NCBI RefSeq assembly: GCF_921294215.1
Contig: NZ_CAKLDM010000002.1
Span: forward strand, 2,108,001-2,172,000
DNA length: 64,000 bases
Source: Vibrio marisflavi CECT 7928
Lineage (GTDB): Bacteria; Pseudomonadota; Gammaproteobacteria; Enterobacterales; Vibrionaceae
Direction: 5' to 3'
The position numbers were made by a program, and so were the translations under genes. Position 1 is the stretch's first letter. Each line of letters starts with the position of its first letter. Below the pieces are notes generated by a model, which ran no database searches, was not told the DNA's origin, and saw only the letters and a list, made by a program, of their open reading frames with translations. Of the stretch, positions 9,524-18,562 are shown in pieces.

Positions 9524-10699
9524 ATGACCGACAAACAATATTCGCTCGAAGAAATTCGCTTACGTTTGAATGAACTCGATGACCAAATGCTTTCTTTACT
9601 CTCTGAGCGCCGTAAGTTAAGTATTGATGTGGCCAAAAGCAAAGTAGAGACGTCTAAACCGGTCAGAGATGCCGATCGAGAGCAGCAGTTACTAGTCAAA
9701 TTAATCAATAACGGTAAAGAAAAATACGACCTAGACGCGCAGTACATCACCAAGCTGTTCCATACCATTATTGAAGATTCAGTCTTATTACAGCAATCTT
9801 ACCTTCAAAATCTTGCTAACCCTCAAACTAGAAAGCCCCTTGCCCGAGTCGCTTTTTTAGGCGCACGAGGTTCCTATTCGCACCTTGCAAGTAGAGAGTA
9901 TTTCAGTCGTAAAGATTCAGAGCTTATCGAACTCAATTGCGACCAATTCAAAGACATAATTACTACTGTAGAATCTGGTCACGCTGATTATGGTGTATTA
10001 CCTATTGAAAACACTAGCTCAGGTTCCATCAACGAAGTCTACGACTTACTGCAACATACAACTTTATATATTGTTGGCGAACTTACCCTTCCAATTGAGC
10101 ACTGCTTAGTTGCAACCAAAGATATCCGTCTAGAGGAGATCAAAACCCTCTATTCTCACCCTCAACCTCATCAGCAATGCAGCGAATTCCTAAATGGATT
10201 GAAAGGTGTCAATCTGGAAATCTGTGCTAGTACAGCTGATGCAATGAAAAAAGTGAAAGAGCTGAACCGCACAGACATTGCAGCTATCGGTAACTCTTCT
10301 AGTGGTAAGCTTTATGGGTTGCAGTCCATCCAAGGAAATATTGCTAACCAAACAGAAAACCATACTCGATTCATTGTAGTCGCGCGTAAGCCGGTCGAAG
10401 TTTCAACTCAAATTCCAGCTAAAACAACACTTATCATGTCTACGGCTCAAGAAGCGGGTTCATTAGTTGAGACACTGCTTGTATTACAAAAGTATGGAAT
10501 TAACATGACCAAGTTAGAGTCTCGCCCTATTATGGGTAACCCTTGGGAAGAGATGTTTTATGTTGATTTACAGGCTCATCATGGTTCTGAAGAAATGCAG
10601 CAAGCCATTGTAGAGCTGACGAAAATCACTAAGTTCTTAAAAGTACTCGGTTGCTATCCGATAGAGAACATTTCCCATACACAAGTTAAATTAGATTAA
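9524..10699 (+). CDS. pheA: PheA, bifunctional chorismate mutase / prephenate dehydratase
   Basis: 391 residues. It converts chorismate to prephenate and then to phenylpyruvate, the committed path to phenylalanine. Domains: AroQ chorismate mutase (about 1-95, with RLNELDDQMLSLLSERRKL), prephenate dehydratase (about 105-287, ending in the catalytic TRFIVV at 281-286) and a C-terminal ACT regulatory domain (about 300-385) with GSLVETL and ESRP (332-335), the Phe-binding feedback elements. Expression is under attenuation by the Phe-rich leader upstream. The gene yjjX follows after 12 nt and is probably co-transcribed. Confidence 0.97.
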   Translation: MTDKQYSLEEIRLRLNELDDQMLSLLSERRKLSIDVAKSKVETSKPVRDADREQQLLVKLINNGKEKYDLDAQYITKLFHTIIEDSVLLQQSYLQNLANPQTRKPLARVAFLGARGSYSHLASREYFSRKDSELIELNCDQFKDIITTVESGHADYGVLPIENTSSGSINEVYDLLQHTTLYIVGELTLPIEHCLVATKDIRLEEIKTLYSHPQPHQQCSEFLNGLKGVNLEICASTADAMKKVKELNRTDIAAIGNSSSGKLYGLQSIQGNIANQTENHTRFIVVARKPVEVSTQIPAKTTLIMSTAQEAGSLVETLLVLQKYGINMTKLESRPIMGNPWEEMFYVDLQAHHGSEEMQQAIVELTKITKFLKVLGCYPIENISHTQVKLD

Positions 10700-10711
10700 G
10701 AAGTTTCTAGA

Positions 10712-11239
10712 ATGAAAACAGTGATTATTACCTCTTTAAACCCAGCCAAGATTCGCGCTGTTGAAAGTGCCTTTAGGGAGGTTTTTCCGCACCAAGAGTT
10801 TAACTTTGAAGGTATCAAAGTCGCTAGCGAAGTAGCCGATCAACCAATGACGAACACTGAAACCAAGCAGGGTGCGTTAAACAGGATCCGCAACGCTAAG
10901 AAAATTAGCGGCTCTGCAGATTATTTCGTCGGTATTGAGGCAGGTATAGACAGTGGCGTCACTTTCGCTTGGATGGTGATTGAATCAGCTACTATTCGCG
11001 GAGAATCTCGCTCTGCCAGTTTGATGCTACCTCCAGTTGTACTAGAGAAGCTAAAAACTGCGAATGAGTTAGGAGATGTCATGGATGATGTGTTCGGCAC
11101 TGAGAATATCAAACAGAAAGGTGGGGCAATAAGCCTGTTAACAAACAACCTGCTGACTCGAAGCTCTGTCTATCATCAAGCCTTAATCTTAGCGCTGATT
11201 CCCTTTTCCAATGAAGAGCATTTCACAGCAAATTTATAA
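10712..11239 (+). CDS. yjjX: YjjX-type inosine/xanthosine triphosphatase
   Basis: 175 residues. The family hydrolyses non-canonical nucleotides (ITP, XTP) and so keeps them out of nucleic acids. The N-terminal TSLNPAKIRAVESAF and the central DYFVGIEAGID are typical of YjjX/ITPA-like folds. It begins 12 nt after pheA stops and is convergent with trpR. In E. coli yjjX also neighbours trpR, so linkage is conserved although the partner pheA differs. Confidence 0.9.
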   Translation: MKTVIITSLNPAKIRAVESAFREVFPHQEFNFEGIKVASEVADQPMTNTETKQGALNRIRNAKKISGSADYFVGIEAGIDSGVTFAWMVIESATIRGESRSASLMLPPVVLEKLKTANELGDVMDDVFGTENIKQKGGAISLLTNNLLTRSSVYHQALILALIPFSNEEHFTANL

Positions 11240-11265
11240 CTGACTCAGCTCCGAGAAGCTAGGCC

Positions 11266-11290
11266 TGTGCCAGTGAAACTCACTGGCACA
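11266..11290. terminator. Hairpin between convergent yjjX and trpR
   Basis: TGTGCCAGTGA, loop AAC, TCACTGGCACA: a perfect 11-bp stem located between the stop codons of yjjX and trpR. It could end both transcripts, but neither strand has a clear U-tract, so it is only terminator-like. Confidence 0.5.
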
Positions 11291-11298
11291 AACTTGAC

Positions 11299-11652
11299 TC
11301 AAGGCTTCAAAAGTAAATCTGTAATACGTAGTCTATCTTGTTCTGATTTCGCTTTAAGCTCATTTGAGCCTCGAGTAATGGTTGCAATACCAACACCGAG
11401 CTCTTGGCTCATCTGCCTCTGAGACATCTCCCCTTTCAGTAACTCAGTAAGTATGTTTGCTCTCGCAATCAAGGCTTCCCTCTCATCAGGGGTGAGCATG
11501 GTCGATAACAGCAATTCATGGTCTTTGTTTTTGATAGCGCGATTCAATAAATCAATAAATTGATCCCAATCGCTGTACTCTGGGAGGAACGACATAATCT
11601 TTTGGATATATTGATGGTGTGTGAGTTTATTGTAATTCGTTATCATCCCCAC
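11299..11652 (-). CDS. trpR: TrpR, tryptophan-responsive repressor
   Basis: 117 residues from a GTG at 11652 (an ATG at 11646 is an alternative giving 115). The all-helical dimeric repressor binds L-tryptophan and shuts off trp and aromatic-pathway operators. The family core MLTPDEREALIARANILTEL and the helix-turn-helix MSQRQMSQELGVGIATITRG (about 76-95) are clearly present, GIATITRGSNELK being nearly identical to E. coli. It lies 60 bp downstream of slt on the same strand, as in E. coli. No classic trp operator was recognised upstream. Confidence 0.95.
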   Translation of the reverse strand: MGMITNYNKLTHHQYIQKIMSFLPEYSDWDQFIDLLNRAIKNKDHELLLSTMLTPDEREALIARANILTELLKGEMSQRQMSQELGVGIATITRGSNELKAKSEQDRLRITDLLLKP

Positions 11653-11712
11653 GCAACCTAAAGATGTCTAGATTGCATTTCACGGGAATGTATTTAGCTC
11701 AAAGTTGGGGCT

Positions 11713-13665
11713 TTAGTATCTTGCTAACTTTTCTCGCTTGGTCAGGAACTGGCCATCCACCCCCATTAAGTCGCGGTAATAAGTCTCGAACATCAAGATA
11801 TTCTGAACATAACCACGTGTTTCATTAAATGGAATACTTTCGATAAAGGCATACACATCCAAGTTCTCATTCGAACGTTCTCGCCACTTCTTCACTCTAT
11901 GCGGGCCTGCATTGTACGCCGCAAAAGCAAAAATACGGTTGTCATCAAACCTTTCAAGTAACCCGTTCAAATAGCTACTGCCAATCTCTATGTTCTTACC
12001 AACAGAATATAAATCTCTCGCCCCGTTATAGCGAATGCGATACTTCCTTGCAGTATATTGGGCAGTACGAGGCATTATTTGCATGATTCCCCTAGCACCT
12101 ACCGGAGAGCGTGCGTTCACGTCCATCGCACTTTCTTGTCGAGCCAATGACATTAAAGTGATCGGGTCTATACCATGTTTCTCCGCATAATGATCAAACC
12201 ACCATTGGTGAGCGATTGGAAAACGCAGCTGAACGTTATCCCACAATTTAGCTGATATCGACGCTTTCACTGTCAAATGGTGCCAGTTTTTATCTGCCGC
12301 ATATGCTGCCAACATTTTTTTCTCTTCTATGCTGGCATTTCGAAGTAACCAATTCCATTCGGTTTTAGCTGCCGAAATTTTCGAGCGATCAATCAACTCC
12401 TGAATTCGATAAAGAGCTCTCTTGTGAGGCTCGATTACGGTGTGATCTAGATTGAGGAAAGTCGTTGGATATGCTACTGGCACTCCCATAAAGCCTGCGG
12501 CTGCAACGCTATAGAAATTCCTTTTTCCAAGAAGTGTTTCTAATCTAGTTTGGCCATGCTCATGCATGCCTAAAGCAATTTCACTGCGGCCTAACCAATA
12601 CTGCCAACGCAAAGTCTCTCGAGTTTCAGGGGTAAGGTGTGCAATCCAACGCTGTGTACCTCTCCAATCAGCTTGCTGAATAGCAAGTCTAATTCGACGC
12701 TCAATCAGCTTGTCTTCATTCGACATATCAATGACATCGTCTCGCCATTTTGCTAAAGGCTCTGATTCTGTATTCATTAAGCGATAAACGATAAACTCTG
12801 CCAGTTTCTGCTTGTCTTCTTCTTTAAAAGAGTTATTCACCATAACTTGCGAAAATGCTACTTGAGCTTTCTCGGCATCCTTTCTTGCTAGGCGTTTCAA
12901 TGCAGATGAAACCTGCATCAAGTAAATATCACTATCTTCAGCATTTTCTCTCGCAAACCTAACCACCATTTCAGGTTTACTATAAAGATCCGTAATTTCT
13001 GCGGCCTTTTTTTGTGCCTCTGCTGTTTTTAATTGCCGCTTAAGGTATTTCATCAAGCCATTATTTCTTTCATCAAATGCTAGTAGCATACGACGTAGGA
13101 TAATGTCATCAGTTTTTAAGCCTGCTTTGTCCCAGACTTTGATTAAGTAATCACAATGCTTTGAAATGCTGTCACCTGAAAGCCATAGCTTATCCATTCC
13201 TTCGAAAGCCTGTTCTTTCTGTCCAACTTTGTATAATGCCGTGTAATAGTGACATTTATAGGCTTCACCTGAGGGCTCAGAATATTGAAATTCGAGTAAC
13301 TGCTTCCATTTCCTTTGAAGTGCTAACGTTTCTATATATGGAGCACGAATACTAGAAGAGAAAGGATATGAATAGTTGTATTGAATGAATTCATTGACTT
13401 GGTCAGGGCTTTTCGCACTTAGGTCAATCAGAAATGCTCGGTAGTCTGTGTAAGGTGTTAGTGGGTAGTCTGAAATTTTTTTCCGTATTGACTGATATTG
13501 GGAAACTTGCCTTCTATCTAACAATTTCTGTGCTCTATCATAGAGCGCTCGTTGCTCTTGGATATTAGACACAGGACTTGCTAAGCTATTCCCTACAAAA
13601 AGAAAAGCACATACACTTGAACAGCTTACGAGCTGATATAGTTTATTAAAGCTCTTACCTACCAT
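11713..13665 (-). CDS. slt: Slt, soluble lytic murein transglycosylase
   Basis: 650 residues from the ATG at 13665, which has a TGAGGA ribosome site; an ATG five codons upstream has none. This periplasmic enzyme cleaves the MurNAc-GlcNAc bond of peptidoglycan with formation of 1,6-anhydro-MurNAc. A signal peptide covers about 1-29 (KLYQLVSCSSVCAFLFVGNSLA). A long helical superhelical U/L-domain (about 35-470) is followed by the SLT domain with ARQESAMDVNARS (catalytic Glu 511), GIMQIMP and AYNAGPHRV. Its anhydro-muropeptide products feed the recycling enzymes NagZ and AnmK encoded 5-7 kb away. trpR follows. Confidence 0.96.
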   Translation of the reverse strand: MVGKSFNKLYQLVSCSSVCAFLFVGNSLASPVSNIQEQRALYDRAQKLLDRRQVSQYQSIRKKISDYPLTPYTDYRAFLIDLSAKSPDQVNEFIQYNYSYPFSSSIRAPYIETLALQRKWKQLLEFQYSEPSGEAYKCHYYTALYKVGQKEQAFEGMDKLWLSGDSISKHCDYLIKVWDKAGLKTDDIILRRMLLAFDERNNGLMKYLKRQLKTAEAQKKAAEITDLYSKPEMVVRFARENAEDSDIYLMQVSSALKRLARKDAEKAQVAFSQVMVNNSFKEEDKQKLAEFIVYRLMNTESEPLAKWRDDVIDMSNEDKLIERRIRLAIQQADWRGTQRWIAHLTPETRETLRWQYWLGRSEIALGMHEHGQTRLETLLGKRNFYSVAAAGFMGVPVAYPTTFLNLDHTVIEPHKRALYRIQELIDRSKISAAKTEWNWLLRNASIEEKKMLAAYAADKNWHHLTVKASISAKLWDNVQLRFPIAHQWWFDHYAEKHGIDPITLMSLARQESAMDVNARSPVGARGIMQIMPRTAQYTARKYRIRYNGARDLYSVGKNIEIGSSYLNGLLERFDDNRIFAFAAYNAGPHRVKKWRERSNENLDVYAFIESIPFNETRGYVQNILMFETYYRDLMGVDGQFLTKREKLARY

Positions 13666-13919
13666 ATTCCTCACTTCCATGTCGTGCGGATTTTAAATGT
13701 TAACACCCTGTTAATGTTAGGTCAAAAATAAGCCAATAAGTTCAATTTAACAGAGGATTCACAATAAATAGGACCTCTGCAAGAATCGTGCAACTCGTTG
13801 CTTTTCGTTTAGTGCCAGCTTGATACACAGATCGATAAAAGCTCACCACTCGTGTAACAAAAGTATCTAGATTGGTATAAAATGAGGCCTTATGTATTTT
13901 CAATTAGGATCTATCGGCA

Positions 13920-15587
13920 ATGGCTGAATATGTTTATACCATGTCGCGGGTGAGTAAAATCGTCCCACCCAAACGTCAAATTCTCAAAGATATCTCACTT
14001 AGCTTTTTCCCAGGAGCAAAAATAGGCGTATTGGGCTTAAATGGTGCGGGTAAATCTACCCTACTAAGAATCATGGCTGGTATCGATACAGATATCGATG
14101 GTGAAGCTCGTCCTCAGCCTGGATTAAACGTCGGTTATTTGCCTCAGGAGCCACAATTAGACGAATCGAAAACTGTTCGTGAAGTGGTTGAAGAAGCCGT
14201 TGCAGATGTTGCTGACGCACTTAAAAGGCTCGATGCTGTTTATGCTGCGTATGCTGAAGAAGGCGCTGACTTCGACGCTCTTGCAAAAGAGCAAGGTGAG
14301 CTTGAAGCGCTGATTCAAGCAAAAGATGGTCACAACCTTGAAAATGCTCTAGAGCGTGCCGCTGACGCGCTTCGCCTACCAGAATGGGATTCAAAAATAG
14401 AACACCTTTCTGGTGGTGAAAGACGCCGTGTTGCTATCTGCCGCCTGCTACTTGAAAAACCAGACATGCTGCTACTAGACGAACCAACTAACCACCTTGA
14501 TGCGGAGTCTGTTGGATGGTTAGAGCGTTTCTTAGTCGACTACAACGGTACTGTTGTTGCTATTACCCACGACCGTTACTTCCTTGATAACGCAGCGGGC
14601 TGGATCTTGGAACTTGACCGTGGTGAAGGTATTCCTTGGGAAGGCAACTACACTTCTTGGCTTGAGCAAAAAGATGCTCGATTGAAACAAGAAGCATCTC
14701 AAGAGAAAGCTCGCCAGAAAACCATCGAGAAAGAGCTTGAGTGGGTTCGACAAAATCCTAAAGGCCGCCAAGCGAAGTCTAAAGCACGTATGGCGCGTTT
14801 TGAAGAACTTAACAATAGTGATCACCAAAAACGTAATGAAACGAATGAACTATTCATTCCACCTGGTGAGCGTCTAGGTGACAAAGTTGTTGAAGTAAAC
14901 AATCTAACCAAATCTTTTGGTGACCGTGTACTTATCGATGACTTGTCTTTCAGCGTACCGAAGGGAGCAATTGTCGGTATCATTGGTGCCAACGGTGCGG
15001 GTAAATCGACGCTGTTCAAGATGCTAAGTGGCACAGAACAACCAGATTCAGGCACAGTTGAGCTTGGTGATACTGTAAAACTTGCATCTGTCGATCAGTT
15101 CCGCGATAGCATGGACGACAGTAAAACTGTTTTCCAAGAGATCTCTGAAGGTGCTGATATCATCAAGATTAACAACTTTGAAATCCCAGCTCGAGCTTAT
15201 TGCTCGCGTTTCAACTTTAAAGGTGTTGACCAACAGAAAATTATTGGTGAGCTATCCGGGGGCGAACGTAACCGCGTTCACCTAGCGAAGCTTCTTAAAA
15301 CTGGTGGCAACGTGCTGCTACTCGATGAGCCAACCAACGACTTGGATGTAGAAACTCTACGTGCACTTGAAGAAGCGCTATTAGAGTTCCCAGGATGTGC
15401 AATGGTTATCTCGCACGACCGCTGGTTCTTGGACAGAATTGCCACACATATCTTGGATTACCGCGACGAAGGTCAGGTTAACTTCTACGAAGGCAACTAT
15501 ACTGAATACAGTGAGTGGCTAAAACAGACGTTAGGTGCGCAAGCAGCCGAACCACATCGTATTAAATACAAGCGAATTGCGAAGTAG
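13920..15587 (+). CDS. ettA: EttA, energy-dependent translational throttle (ABC-F)
   Basis: 555 residues, normal for EttA (YjjK). This soluble ABC-F ATPase binds the ribosomal E site and gates entry into elongation according to the ATP/ADP ratio. There are two ABC cassettes: Walker A GLNGAGKST (about 39-47) with signature LSGGERRR, and GANGAGKST (about 357-365) with signature LSGGERNR. The inter-domain linker EKELEWVRQNPKGRQAKSKA is the P-site tRNA interaction motif. There are no membrane segments. A terminator follows at 15597-15621. The slt/ettA divergence is as in E. coli. Confidence 0.96.
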   Translation: MAEYVYTMSRVSKIVPPKRQILKDISLSFFPGAKIGVLGLNGAGKSTLLRIMAGIDTDIDGEARPQPGLNVGYLPQEPQLDESKTVREVVEEAVADVADALKRLDAVYAAYAEEGADFDALAKEQGELEALIQAKDGHNLENALERAADALRLPEWDSKIEHLSGGERRRVAICRLLLEKPDMLLLDEPTNHLDAESVGWLERFLVDYNGTVVAITHDRYFLDNAAGWILELDRGEGIPWEGNYTSWLEQKDARLKQEASQEKARQKTIEKELEWVRQNPKGRQAKSKARMARFEELNNSDHQKRNETNELFIPPGERLGDKVVEVNNLTKSFGDRVLIDDLSFSVPKGAIVGIIGANGAGKSTLFKMLSGTEQPDSGTVELGDTVKLASVDQFRDSMDDSKTVFQEISEGADIIKINNFEIPARAYCSRFNFKGVDQQKIIGELSGGERNRVHLAKLLKTGGNVLLLDEPTNDLDVETLRALEEALLEFPGCAMVISHDRWFLDRIATHILDYRDEGQVNFYEGNYTEYSEWLKQTLGAQAAEPHRIKYKRIAK

Positions 15588-15596
15588 AATACGACT

Positions 15597-15621
15597 AAAG
15601 CCGCATTTATTGCGGCTTTTT
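15597..15621 (+). terminator. Rho-independent terminator of ettA
   Basis: AAAGCCGCA, loop TTTAT, TGCGGCTTTTT, starting 9 nt after the stop codon. Confidence 0.9.
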
Positions 15622-15694
15622 AATGGCGATAGACTTGCTCACATAAACGGATTTATAGCGTACCAGTAGTAAAGAACTAAGGAAGATATTTAGT

Positions 15695-16090
15695 ATGGTT
15701 GAAAGACGCCGATTTTCACGAATAATCTATCAGGCTCCCGCAACGATTCGCCAAGGAGGAACAGTGGTTGAAGCCAATATCCAAGATCTCTCTTTGCATG
15801 GCCTGCTTCTTAGCACTGATGGCAACAATGCGGAACTCAATTGCGATATTCTTGCCGACATAGAATTTACTCTGCCGAGTAGCGATATCGTCATTAGTCT
15901 GGTCGCCAACCTAATAGGTATTCAGAAAAACATTATCCACGCCAGTATTGACCATATTGATATCGAAAGTATTGCTCATATCAAGCGTTTGGTTGAGCTA
16001 AATGTTGGGAATGACGATCTGCTTCACCGCGAACTTGAACACTTATCCGACCTAGGTGAGCACTTATCTGATATGGGTGAGCAACTTTAG
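15695..16090 (+). CDS. PilZ-domain protein (probable c-di-GMP receptor)
   Basis: 131 residues, a single PilZ domain over most of the length. The two c-di-GMP binding elements are visible: RRRFSR at residues 4-9 (the RxxxR motif) and DLSLHG at about 32-37 (the [D/N]xSxxG motif). This family translates c-di-GMP levels into changes of motility or surface structures, but the specific partner cannot be read here. The C-terminus carries a duplicated heptad, HLSDLGE then HLSDMGE, encoded by a 21-bp tandem repeat at 16040-16081. The gene is monocistronic, flanked by terminators. VpsR, another c-di-GMP-responsive protein in vibrios, is encoded in the same window. Confidence 0.85.
   Translation: MVERRRFSRIIYQAPATIRQGGTVVEANIQDLSLHGLLLSTDGNNAELNCDILADIEFTLPSSDIVISLVANLIGIQKNIIHASIDHIDIESIAHIKRLVELNVGNDDLLHRELEHLSDLGEHLSDMGEQL
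16040..16081 (+). repeat. 21-bp tandem duplication in the PilZ gene
   Basis: Two adjacent 21-bp units (16040-16060 and 16061-16081), both beginning CACTTATC and ending GGTGAG, differ at a few positions. They encode HLSDLGE and HLSDMGE near the C-terminus. Confidence 0.8.
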
Positions 16091-16096
16091 AACTAT

Positions 16097-16137
16097 ATAG
16101 CTCGTGATTCTCTAACAAGTCACGAGCTATTTTTATT
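16097..16137. terminator. Bidirectional terminator between pilZ gene and tyrA
   Basis: ATAGCTCGTGA, 12-nt loop, TCACGAGCTAT then TTTTATT. An 11-bp stem lies between the convergent PilZ gene and tyrA and can serve both strands. Confidence 0.8.
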
Positions 16138-16148
16138 AGGTGAGCAAG

Positions 16149-17276
16149 CTACTCTCTATGGATAGAATCATTGGCTTGTTTAAGTAAGCTTTGACTCTCA
16201 TTCATAAACTGTTGAGAGTAATCTCCAAACCAAGTTCTCACTTGTTCAAAGCTTTCGATAAATTCAGGCTTATCATTATGCTCAAGTAGATTAACAGCCT
16301 CCCCTAACCTTTCATGAAAACGCTTAATCATCTGCACATTCTCTTGAGAAGAAAAAATGATGTCGCCGTATAAATTCGGATCTTGAGCAAATAGTCTCCC
16401 CACCATCGCAAGCTCTAAACGATAAATTGGTGAGCTTAATTTAAGAAGGCTGTTTAGATCTGGGTTTTCTTTACTGAGATGAACGCCATAGGCAAACGTG
16501 GTGAAGTGACGTAAAGCTTGGATAAGAGTCATTCCACTGTCATGCTCGTCAGCTTTTATTTCTCTAAGCGTTGCACCCCAAATGGCAAATTGCTCTAGCA
16601 GCCATTGATACTTTTCTTCACCTCTGCCATTGCTATAAGCAATGACCTGTTTGGCAAAACTCGCTACATCTGGACCGAACATTGGGTGCAACCCAACAAC
16701 TGGCCCGTTATGAGTTTCTAACATTGCATGGAGTGGTGAACTCTTAATCGAAGTTAAATCACATAGAATGCAATCTTCTGGTAGCTGCTCTAGCTTTTTA
16801 ATTACGCCAACGGTTAAGTGAATTGGAACTGTAACCACGACCAAGCCTGCAGTAGATAAAACTTCATCCGCTTTATCCCAGTCTTTACTACCGATAACTT
16901 TTACATCGTAACCAGACAAGCTAAACATACGACCAAATAACTTACCTAGTTGACCATGGCCACCAATGATTACAACAGAACGTAGTTCTGGTTTTAAGCA
17001 CTTAAAACCAGAGTCTTTTTCACTAGCATAGGATTCGCGCATGGTACGGCGCAAAATGTCTTCAATGAGTTGCGGTGGTACGCCCTTCTTTTCAGCTTCA
17101 AGCCTTCTTGACGCAAGCATTGCAGCTTCTCTATCGGGAGCATATATCGGTAAGCCGTGTTCACTTTTCACCTCGCCGACTTTCTCGACAAGGGCTAAAC
17201 GCTGCGAAAGCAAGTCTAAAATCTGCTTGTCAACTTCATCAATTTGATCACGCAATTCACTCAGTTCAACGGCCAT
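16149..17276 (-). CDS. tyrA: TyrA, bifunctional chorismate mutase / prephenate dehydrogenase
   Basis: 375 residues. It makes prephenate from chorismate and oxidises it with NAD+ to 4-hydroxyphenylpyruvate, the precursor of tyrosine. Domains: AroQ chorismate mutase (about 1-90, with [20 protein letters not shown]) and the dehydrogenase with the nucleotide-binding loop GGHGQLG at 105-111. It is the second gene of aroF-tyrA, 13 nt after aroF, so control by the TyrR-type boxes at 18454-18494 should apply to both. Confidence 0.97.
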   Translation of the reverse strand: MAVELSELRDQIDEVDKQILDLLSQRLALVEKVGEVKSEHGLPIYAPDREAAMLASRRLEAEKKGVPPQLIEDILRRTMRESYASEKDSGFKCLKPELRSVVIIGGHGQLGKLFGRMFSLSGYDVKVIGSKDWDKADEVLSTAGLVVVTVPIHLTVGVIKKLEQLPEDCILCDLTSIKSSPLHAMLETHNGPVVGLHPMFGPDVASFAKQVIAYSNGRGEEKYQWLLEQFAIWGATLREIKADEHDSGMTLIQALRHFTTFAYGVHLSKENPDLNSLLKLSSPIYRLELAMVGRLFAQDPNLYGDIIFSSQENVQMIKRFHERLGEAVNLLEHNDKPEFIESFEQVRTWFGDYSQQFMNESQSLLKQANDSIHRE

Positions 17277-17289
17277 TACATATACCTTT

Positions 17290-18369
17290 CTATTTGTTTA
17301 GGCGATTTTCTAAAAACGGAACTAACTCTTTATGTGCATGGCGTAATAATGCCTCAGTTGTTTCCCAATTAATACACGCATCCGTGATTGAAACACCGTA
17401 TTCGAGCTTATCTAGTGGCAAGTCGGACGATTGGTTTCCTTCATTGATATGACTCTCAATCATTACGCCGATAATAGACTTATTGCCTTCACGGATCTGA
17501 TGAATCACGTCTTCAGCAACAAGCGGTTGGCGACGGTAGTCTTTGCGCGAGTTAGCATGGCTACAATCAACCATGAGAGATGCCTCCAAACCATGACCTT
17601 GCATTTCTTGCTCACACTCTGTCACTGATACTGAATCGTAGTTAGTCTGCTTACCACCACGTAAAATAACATGACCATCCTTATTACCTTGAGTCGTCAA
17701 CAATGCCACTTGGCCTTCACGATTGATCCCCATAAAACGGTGACTAGAAGATGCAGCCTGCATAGCATTGATAGCAGTAGATAAGCTACCGTCCGTACCA
17801 TTTTTAAAGCCAATCGGCATCGAAAGACCGCTTGCCATCTCGCGGTGAGTTTGCGATTCAGTCGTTCTTGCTCCGATAGCTGCCCAGCAAAATGTATCAG
17901 CCAAGTATTGAGGACTAATTGGGTCCAACGCCTCGGTTGCTAGTGGAATATCCATATCCGCCAATTCAACCAATAACTGACGACCAACGTGTAGACCATG
18001 CTCAATATCAAATGAACCGTCTAGGTTTGGATCGTTAATCAGACCTTTCCAGCCAACAGTAGTACGCGGCTTTTCAAAGTAAACTCGCATAACAATATAA
18101 AGCTGATCACTCAACTCTTCTGAAAGCTTCTTCAGACGCTTTGCATAGTCCTTAGCCGCTTCAACATCATGGATTGAACAAGGACCACACACTACCAACA
18201 GGCGATGATCTCTCTTGTGAATGATATCTGCTATGGTTTGTCGTGACTTTTGAATGAACTGGCGAGACTCTTCACTCAGCGGAAGTTTTTGCTTTAGTTC
18301 TTCTGGTGTGATTAATACCTGCTCATCGCTAATATTGATATTACTTAGTTCGCTTCTTAACATACTCAA
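17290..18369 (-). CDS. aroF: AroF-type 3-deoxy-7-phosphoheptulonate synthase (class I, probably Tyr-sensitive)
   Basis: 359 residues. It condenses phosphoenolpyruvate and erythrose-4-phosphate, the first step of aromatic biosynthesis. The family elements [12 protein letters not shown] (metal and PEP binding), [11 protein letters not shown] and the C-terminal [11 protein letters not shown] are visible. Assignment to the tyrosine-inhibited isoenzyme rests on its position in front of tyrA and on TyrR-type boxes upstream, not on a diagnostic residue I can name. A 14-bp palindrome (18388-18401) lies between promoter and start codon. Confidence 0.94.
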   Translation of the reverse strand: MSMLRSELSNINISDEQVLITPEELKQKLPLSEESRQFIQKSRQTIADIIHKRDHRLLVVCGPCSIHDVEAAKDYAKRLKKLSEELSDQLYIVMRVYFEKPRTTVGWKGLINDPNLDGSFDIEHGLHVGRQLLVELADMDIPLATEALDPISPQYLADTFCWAAIGARTTESQTHREMASGLSMPIGFKNGTDGSLSTAINAMQAASSSHRFMGINREGQVALLTTQGNKDGHVILRGGKQTNYDSVSVTECEQEMQGHGLEASLMVDCSHANSRKDYRRQPLVAEDVIHQIREGNKSIIGVMIESHINEGNQSSDLPLDKLEYGVSITDACINWETTEALLRHAHKELVPFLENRLNK

Positions 18370-18387
18370 TCCGTAAAATATTTAATA

Positions 18388-18401
18388 CACCTAGCTAGGT
18401 G
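18388..18401. promoter_or_regulatory. Palindrome in the aroF leader
   Basis: CACCTAGCTAGGTG is a perfect 14-bp palindrome 19 bp upstream of the aroF start codon, within the expected 5' untranslated region. It does not resemble a TyrR or TrpR box that I know. It could be an operator or chance. Confidence 0.4.
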
Positions 18402-18431
18402 AGCTTTAATGTCGTTACAGAGCAAGGTAAC

Positions 18432-18459
18432 AAAATAAATGCGCAATGAAAAGTGTAAA
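18432..18459 (-). promoter_or_regulatory. Candidate aroF-tyrA promoter
   Basis: On the minus strand TTTACA (18454-18459), 16-bp spacer, TATTTT (18432-18437). The -35 coincides with one half of the weak TyrR-type box, the geometry expected for repression. Both hexamers are imperfect, so this is an inference. Confidence 0.5.
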
Positions 18460-18471
18460 CAATAAAAAACA
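18454..18471. promoter_or_regulatory. Weak TyrR-type box upstream of aroF
   Basis: TGTAAA, N6, AAAACA: one perfect half and one poor half of the TyrR consensus TGTAAA-N6-TTTACA. It lies 6 bp from a strong box. Weak boxes adjacent to strong ones are the known arrangement for tyrosine-dependent TyrR repression at aroF in E. coli. Confidence 0.55.
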
Positions 18472-18505
18472 ATAGGTGTAATTATTAATTTACACCTATT
18501 GTTTT
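18466..18505 (-). terminator. Terminator of nagZ, overlapping the TyrR-type box
   Basis: AAAACAATAGGTGTAA, 8-nt loop, TTACACCTATTGTTTT: perfect 16-bp arms located 57 nt past the nagZ stop on the minus strand, followed on that strand by a T-rich run. It would stop nagZ transcripts from entering aroF. The same bases hold the strong TyrR-type box. Confidence 0.75.
18477..18494. promoter_or_regulatory. Strong TyrR-type box upstream of aroF
   Basis: TGTAAT, TATTAA, TTTACA matches the 18-bp TyrR consensus at 11 of the 12 defined positions. It is embedded in the longer inverted repeat that also acts as the nagZ terminator (18466-18505). No tyrR gene is in this window. Confidence 0.7.
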
Positions 18506-18562
18506 GGAGAGGTTAGGAGTTATCTTTGTCTAAGGTGTGGTTAGCAGGTAGTTTACTTCACC

